This document shows, piece by piece, positions 59,343-64,000 of a stretch of 64,000 bases of DNA. The DNA comes from Chloroflexota bacterium (GTDB lineage Bacteria; Chloroflexota; UBA11872), in contig JAJECS010000031.1 of assembly GCA_022821905.1 (NCBI GenBank), forward strand, positions 1-64,000, written 5' to 3'. Numbering within the stretch: the first letter of the stretch is position 1; every line of letters starts with the position of its first letter. The translations under genes were made by a program, and so were the position numbers. The notes beneath the pieces were generated by a model, which worked only from the letters and a program-made list of their open reading frames with translations, did not search any database and was not told where the DNA came from.

Positions 59343-61415
59343 GTGACCTACAACTCGAATCGCGCCCTGGACCTGCTGCGGCTCGGCACGCAGCAGGCAC
59401 ACGCGCGATTTCGCTCGGGCCAAGAGGAGGCCATCCGGCACGTCGTTGACGGTCGCGGGCCACTGCTGCTGGTGCAGAAGACAGGCTGGGGGAAGAGCAA
59501 CGTCTACTTCATCGCTACAAAACTGTTGCGCGAGGCGGGACTTGGACCATCGCTCTTGATCTCACCGTTGCTGGCGCTGATGCGCAACCAGATCGCGGCG
59601 GCGGAGCGAATGGGTGTCCGTGCCGAAAGGAAGAGTTCCGACAACCGCAGGGATTGGCCCCGGATCAAGGAGGCGCTCCACCGCGATGAAGTCGACATCC
59701 TGCTCATTGCACCCGAGCAGTTGGAGATTCGCGAATTCAGGGACGAATTCCTTGCCCCAATCGAAGACCGGATCGCTCTGCTGGTGATCGACGAAGCGCA
59801 CTGCATCTCGGACTGGGGGCACGATTTTCGACCGGACTACCGGCGCATCGAACGAACCGTTCGTGATCTCCCGCCAAACCTGCGGCTTCTGGCGACGACG
59901 GCCACGGCAAACGATCGGGTACTGCAGGACCTCAGGGGCGTGTGGGGGCCCTCGCTAACGGTGCGGCGGGGCGATCTCAACCGGCCCTCGCTGCTGCTCC
60001 AGACCATGTGTCTGCCCAATCAGGCCGAGCGCTTGGCTTGGCTGGCGGAACGGCTCGGCGAGCTGCGCGGCAGCGGGATCATCTACACGCTCACGGTGCG
60101 GGACGCAGAGCAGGTGGCCGCTTGGCTGCGATCGCGCGGATTCCGCGTGGAGGCATACACAGGTAAGACTGAGGATCGACGGGAGGAACTGGAGCAGGCG
60201 CTGCTGGACAACCGGGTTAGGGCGCTGGCGGCGACCACGGCGCTGGGAATGGGCTTCGACAAGCCCGACCTAGCGTTCGTGTTTCATTACCAAACGCCGG
60301 GGTCGGTGATTCACTACTACCAGCAGGTGGGCCGTGCCGGGCGAGAGCTTGACGCGGCCCACGGAGTGCTGCTGAGCGGTGAAGAAGACACTGACATCAC
60401 TGGCTACTTCATACGGACAGCGTTCCCGACGCGAGGTGAAATCGCGGAGGTGCTCGGGGCCCTTGACGAGGCACCCGACGGCCTCTCGGTCCCGGAGCTT
60501 ACGCACCGCGTCAACATTCGCCCGAGTCGCATCGAGAATACGCTCGAGCTGCTATCGCTTGAATCACCCGCTCCAATCGCTCTCGACGGCAGGCGCTGGC
60601 AGCTTGTGGCCGCAGAGTTGACCAACGAGTTTTGGGAGCGAGTCGAGCGGCTGACGGCGCTGCGGTATCAGGAGCAGGCGCAGATGCAGGAATACGTCGA
60701 TCTGCCGGGTGGACATATGGAGTTCCTGATTGCTGCGCTCGACGGCGACCCTGGAGCCGTAGTGCAACCCCGGCTCGATCCACTACCTACAACTTCTGAC
60801 ACCGGCTTGGTACGTGAAGCCGTTGAGTTCCTGCGCCGCACATGCCTCCGGATCGAGCCGCGCAAGCGCTGGCCAGCCGGCGGCCAGACTCACCTTCAAA
60901 AGAACCTGCAAATCCCGGAGGACTTGCAAGCGTCCCCTGGGAGAGCTCTATGTCTCTGGGGCGATGCCGGCTGGGGAGACTTGGTGCGACAAGGGAAATA
61001 CCGCGATGACTACTTCGCGGATGAGCTGGTGGATGCCTGCGCGAAATTGGTGCGCGAGTGGACGCCGGCGCCGCCGCCGATGTGGGTCACCGCCGTTCCT
61101 TCGCGGCGGCGTCCTACGCTTGTGCCGGACTTCGCCGAACGCTTGGCCAGGGCATTGGGTCTTCCGTTTCAGGCCGTGCTTGGGCGCACGAAAGATCACC
61201 AGGAACAGAAGGAGATGGAGAACAGCGCCTATCAAGCTCGCAACGTGTGGAAGTCGTTGGTCGTGAGTGGCGCGCTACCGGCTGGCCCGGTGCTTCTCGT
61301 GGACGACATCGTCGACTCCCGCTGGACGATGACCGTGGCGGCATTCAAGCTTCGATCCGACGGAAGCGACGAGGTTTTTCCGATGGCGCTCTCTCTGGCG
61401 GGTGGCGGGGCGTGA
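59343..61415 (+). CDS. RecQ-type helicase fused to a ComF-like phosphoribosyltransferase
   Basis: This is a 690-residue fusion. Residues 20-340 are a RecQ-family SF2 helicase: Walker [10 protein letters not shown] (44-52), [10 protein letters not shown] (74-83), [15 protein letters not shown] (150-164) and [11 protein letters not shown] (325-335). After a winged helix (380-410), the segment that in relatives holds four zinc Cys ([18 protein letters not shown]; 459-476) has none. The C-terminus (580-690) is a ComF/PRTase domain: [18 protein letters not shown] and the PRPP loop [13 protein letters not shown] (650-662). GTG 59343 is chosen; GTG 59271 would overlap the MFS stop. It is overlapped by DprA-like 61412. 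GC is lower than neighbours. Confidence 0.85.
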   Translation: MTYNSNRALDLLRLGTQQAHARFRSGQEEAIRHVVDGRGPLLLVQKTGWGKSNVYFIATKLLREAGLGPSLLISPLLALMRNQIAAAERMGVRAERKSSDNRRDWPRIKEALHRDEVDILLIAPEQLEIREFRDEFLAPIEDRIALLVIDEAHCISDWGHDFRPDYRRIERTVRDLPPNLRLLATTATANDRVLQDLRGVWGPSLTVRRGDLNRPSLLLQTMCLPNQAERLAWLAERLGELRGSGIIYTLTVRDAEQVAAWLRSRGFRVEAYTGKTEDRREELEQALLDNRVRALAATTALGMGFDKPDLAFVFHYQTPGSVIHYYQQVGRAGRELDAAHGVLLSGEEDTDITGYFIRTAFPTRGEIAEVLGALDEAPDGLSVPELTHRVNIRPSRIENTLELLSLESPAPIALDGRRWQLVAAELTNEFWERVERLTALRYQEQAQMQEYVDLPGGHMEFLIAALDGDPGAVVQPRLDPLPTTSDTGLVREAVEFLRRTCLRIEPRKRWPAGGQTHLQKNLQIPEDLQASPGRALCLWGDAGWGDLVRQGKYRDDYFADELVDACAKLVREWTPAPPPMWVTAVPSRRRPTLVPDFAERLARALGLPFQAVLGRTKDHQEQKEMENSAYQARNVWKSLVVSGALPAGPVLLVDDIVDSRWTMTVAAFKLRSDGSDEVFPMALSLAGGGA

Positions 61416-62671
61416 TTACCGAGCTCTCGGCCAACACGCAGGCCATCCTCATGCTGACGGCCCCGTTGATCGTCGGCCGGCGCACGCCAGGGGCCGAAGT
61501 GTTGCAGCCGCGGGAGTACAACAAGCTCGCCCAACTCCTTCACGAGAACAGCCGGGAGCCAGCCGATCTGCTGAGCCCCGAGGCTTCCCAGTTGCTGAAC
61601 GATGACTGGCTAAGCGCCGAAATTGACTCGGAACGGGTCGGCCGGCTCCTCGCCAGGGGCTTCTTGCTCAGCCAAGCCGTCGAACAGTGGCGGCAACGGG
61701 CCATCTGGGTGGTGAGCCGCGCTGACGAGCAGTACCCCCGACGGTTGAAGGCGCGTTTGGGAGGCCATGCGCCCGCCATCCTTTACGGCTGTGGCGACCC
61801 AAACATCCTGGACACCGGTGGCCTTGCCGTCGTCGGCTCACGACATGTGGACGACAAACTCCGGGACTACGCGGCGGGGATCGGCGAGCTCACGGCCAAC
61901 GCCGAATGGACGCTGGTATCCGGCGGCGCGCGGGGAATCGATCAGGCATCCATGCGGGGTGCGCTCGAAGCCGGAGGTCGGGTCGTGGGCGTGCTGAGCA
62001 ACGACCTTCAGCGGGCGGCGCTGCGCCGCGAGCACCGTGAGGTGCTGATGGACGGGCGGCTGGCGCTGGTCTCGCCCTACGATCCCGCGGCGGGCTTCAA
62101 CGTCGGCAATGCGATGCAGCGCAACAAGCTGATCTACGCCCTAGCCGATGCGGGGCTCGTCGCGAGCTCGGATTACAAGAAGGGCGGAACCTGGGCCGGC
62201 GCGGTTGAGCAACTCGATGAGTTGAAGCTCGTGCCGGTCTATGTGCGATCAGACTCGGTAAAGGGGCTTCAGGCGCTCATGGACAAGGGCGCCTACCCAT
62301 GGCCGGATCCTCAAACGCCGGAAGAGTTCTGGGACAAGATCGCGGACAGTCTCGATCAGTCTGTACCCGCGGCCGGTCAGCCCGAGCTCCCCATTGAGGC
62401 CAGCGATGAGCCAGCGGTAATAGCGACCCCACTAGGAGCGCCGGACGAGATGCTCTTTGCCGTGGTTGCCGAGTTAGTGATCGAAATGACCACACCCGCC
62501 CCTAAGTCGTTGGACGAGATTACGAGCGCCCTTGGAGTCTCAAGACCCCAGGCCACGGCGTGGCTGAAGCGTCTGGTCGGCGAGGGCAAGCTGGAAAAAC
62601 AACCGCGCCCCGCCCGCTACCAGCCGGTGACGCAGGCGACTCTGCTGCTCGATCAGCCTAAGGACTCCTAA
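61412..62671 (+). CDS. DprA-like DNA-processing protein
   Basis: The 419-residue protein has a Rossmann-like DprA core: VVGSRH (140-145), SGGARGID (170-177) and the [16 protein letters not shown] (233-248) signature. DprA proteins load RecA on incoming ssDNA in transformation; some relatives act in defence. A linker precedes a C-terminal winged helix (about 355-410: [20 protein letters not shown]). The GTG start overlaps the helicase-PRTase stop by four bases, so the two form one unit. Not a minimal DprA: the N-terminal 130 residues form an extra helical region. Confidence 0.85.
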   Translation: MITELSANTQAILMLTAPLIVGRRTPGAEVLQPREYNKLAQLLHENSREPADLLSPEASQLLNDDWLSAEIDSERVGRLLARGFLLSQAVEQWRQRAIWVVSRADEQYPRRLKARLGGHAPAILYGCGDPNILDTGGLAVVGSRHVDDKLRDYAAGIGELTANAEWTLVSGGARGIDQASMRGALEAGGRVVGVLSNDLQRAALRREHREVLMDGRLALVSPYDPAAGFNVGNAMQRNKLIYALADAGLVASSDYKKGGTWAGAVEQLDELKLVPVYVRSDSVKGLQALMDKGAYPWPDPQTPEEFWDKIADSLDQSVPAAGQPELPIEASDEPAVIATPLGAPDEMLFAVVAELVIEMTTPAPKSLDEITSALGVSRPQATAWLKRLVGEGKLEKQPRPARYQPVTQATLLLDQPKDS

Positions 62672-62765
62672 GCGTTCCGGTCTAAGTCGACAACCCGTGG
62701 GGACTGCCGTAGTTGCCTGTGCCGTACGCTGCGGACTAGACGAACCGATGGAGTAAGCGAGGGGC

Positions 62766-63944
62766 ATGGCGGCTGGACGGCGGTTGGGACTGCTGGCGGT
62801 GGCGGTGCTGGCCGCTGCGGTGGGCGGCGTGGCGCTGGCGGGGCGCGGGCAGCAGTCGTCGCTGGTCAACTGGGCGCTCACGCGGCGCCTGGCGCTACGC
62901 CTGGCGGACGCCCAGGGCGAGCCGGCGTCGGCGCCCGAACTCACCGCCGCGTACACCGACCTCGTCGCCCGCAGCTATGCCGCGGTCGGCGACTACACCG
63001 GGGCGCCGATGCCGCCGGCCATGGACTCGGTGCAGGTGCTTCGGCGCGGGGATTGGATCGGCGCCAATCTCTCCAACTTCCGGCGCATCCTGCGACCGGT
63101 CATCGAGGCCTACGACCAGGCCCAGGCCGGTGGCGGCGTGGGGTCGCGCGTGCTCGGCGTGACCACGCAGGCCGGCGTCTCCGCGCAACTGGGCGTGCTG
63201 CTGGGGTTCCTGGGTCGTCGGGTCCTGGGCCAATACGACATCCCCCTGCTCGACCCGGAGCCCGGCCCCGCCGCGATCTACTTCGTCGATACCAACCTCC
63301 GCGCCGTGGCGGCCCGCGCGGGCGTTCCCGTCGACGCCTTGCGGCTATGGGTGACGCTGCACGAGGTCACGCACGCCTTTCAGTTTCATGCCGGGAATCC
63401 GCCGTGGCTTCATGGATACATGTCCGGCCTGCTGCAGGACTACCTGGAAGAAGCCGTGGCGACGCTGGGGCAGCACGGGGAGCTGCGCGCCCGGCTGAGC
63501 GCGGCGGTGCAGGAATTCCAGCGCGGCGGGCTGCGCCAATCCGGCTGGCTGCGCCTGGCCCTGTCGCCGCGGCAGGTGCGCACCATCGAGCAGATTCAGG
63601 CGCTGATGACCGTCGTGGAGGGCTACAGCAATCACGTGATGCACGCCACCGGCGCGCGCCTGATTCCCGGCTACGCCCACCTCGCCAAGCGCATGCGGGC
63701 TCGCGAGCGCTCGCAGTCCACCTGGGTGCGGCTGCTCACGCGGGCGCTCGGGCTCGACATGAAGCTCGAGCAGTACCGCATCGGCGAGGCGTTCGTGGAC
63801 GAGGTGGTCAGGCGCCGTGGCGTGGCCTTCGCCAATCGCCTGTGGGAAGGCCCGGAGCACCTGCCGACGCTGGCCGAGACGCAGGACCCGGCGGCCTGGA
63901 TGGCCCGCGTGGAGGCGGCAAGCCCGGCGGACGCCTCCGCGTAA
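62766..63944 (+). CDS. Zinc-dependent metalloprotease-like protein, F420-biosynthesis-associated (DUF2342)
   Basis: The 392-residue protein has an N-terminal hydrophobic segment (about 6-26), then the zincin motif HEVTHAFQF (199-207) and a downstream glutamate in VEGYSNHVM. This pattern is the DUF2342/zincin_2 family, members of which lie near F420 genes in actinobacteria. Enzymatic role is unproven. ATG 62766 has GAGGGG immediately upstream. No other F420 genes are in view; comB lies 6 kb away. Confidence 0.82.
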   Translation: MAAGRRLGLLAVAVLAAAVGGVALAGRGQQSSLVNWALTRRLALRLADAQGEPASAPELTAAYTDLVARSYAAVGDYTGAPMPPAMDSVQVLRRGDWIGANLSNFRRILRPVIEAYDQAQAGGGVGSRVLGVTTQAGVSAQLGVLLGFLGRRVLGQYDIPLLDPEPGPAAIYFVDTNLRAVAARAGVPVDALRLWVTLHEVTHAFQFHAGNPPWLHGYMSGLLQDYLEEAVATLGQHGELRARLSAAVQEFQRGGLRQSGWLRLALSPRQVRTIEQIQALMTVVEGYSNHVMHATGARLIPGYAHLAKRMRARERSQSTWVRLLTRALGLDMKLEQYRIGEAFVDEVVRRRGVAFANRLWEGPEHLPTLAETQDPAAWMARVEAASPADASA

Positions 63945-64000
63945 CTGGTGGGCAGCACCCCCGGACACCTTTGGCGCACGGCCTCTCGGCCTGTAGACTT
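63945..64000. other. 3' window edge
   Basis: These 56 bases follow the zincin gene. No gene is identifiable. GGTGGGCAGCACCCC can form a weak hairpin. Confidence 0.4.

Overview
The window is GC-rich, tightly packed bacterial chromosome. The best guess for the organism is a Chloroflexota member, probably an uncultured environmental lineage. This rests on a DUF2298 'YYY' membrane protein fused in an operon to an Agl23-like protein (a pairing known mainly from Chloroflexi and archaea), PTPTP-rich lipoproteins, and many short dispersed palindromic repeats. It is an inference from gene content, not a phylogeny. About 27.7-33.5 kb is the replication/segregation region: dnaA, a DnaA-box-bearing intergenic region, parA, parB and two perfect 16-bp parS sites.

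Layout. 0.2-6 kb: selB and panC (overlapping, minus strand) diverge from a glycolate-oxidase pair glcE-glcF. Convergent to glcF is a small SelW/Rdx selenoprotein gene that conventional ORF calling misses, because its CxxU motif is encoded by an in-frame UGA followed by a bacterial SECIS-like hairpin. 6.3-14 kb: ftsY, a nucleotidyltransferase, tpiA, a small methyltransferase, a PHP phosphoesterase, a transaldolase-like enzyme, a TIM-barrel protein and a VOC protein. 14-20 kb: DUF2335 and GNAT genes, then a marR-ABC-ABC heterodimeric exporter operon with a promoter/operator that can be read directly. 20-27.6 kb: sugar-related enzymes, a DUF559 endonuclease gene between direct repeats, a small lower-GC island (ribbon-helix-helix protein plus DUF4393/Abi-alpha-like protein), OsmC, a TPP enzyme and a VTT membrane protein.

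33.5-37 kb: parS, a genuine formylglycine-generating enzyme, a repeat-dense stretch, and an XRE regulator divergent from two unrecognised genes. 37-42.7 kb: a compact methionine salvage/methyl-cycle run (mtnA, mtnP, a PfkB kinase that may be adenosine kinase, ahcY, metK). 42.7-50 kb: holin-like and oxidoreductase genes, GNAT, OmdA-like, a Tat-exported polysaccharide deacetylase, and csoR-copA with a CsoR-type operator. 50-57.7 kb: a three-gene overlapping envelope operon (DUF2298, Agl23-like, FAD oxidoreductase), comB and an LppX-like lipoprotein. 57.7-64 kb: an MFS exporter, then a two-gene unit of a RecQ helicase fused to a ComF-type phosphoribosyltransferase plus a DprA-like protein, and an F420-associated zincin.

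The two most interesting items are the UGA-containing selenoprotein with its SECIS in the same window as selB, and the RecQ-PRTase/DprA pair. The pair combines competence-type domains (ComFC, DprA) with a helicase that has lost the RecQ zinc cysteines; it may be a DNA-uptake, repair or defence module. Several genes appear to be transcribed leaderless.
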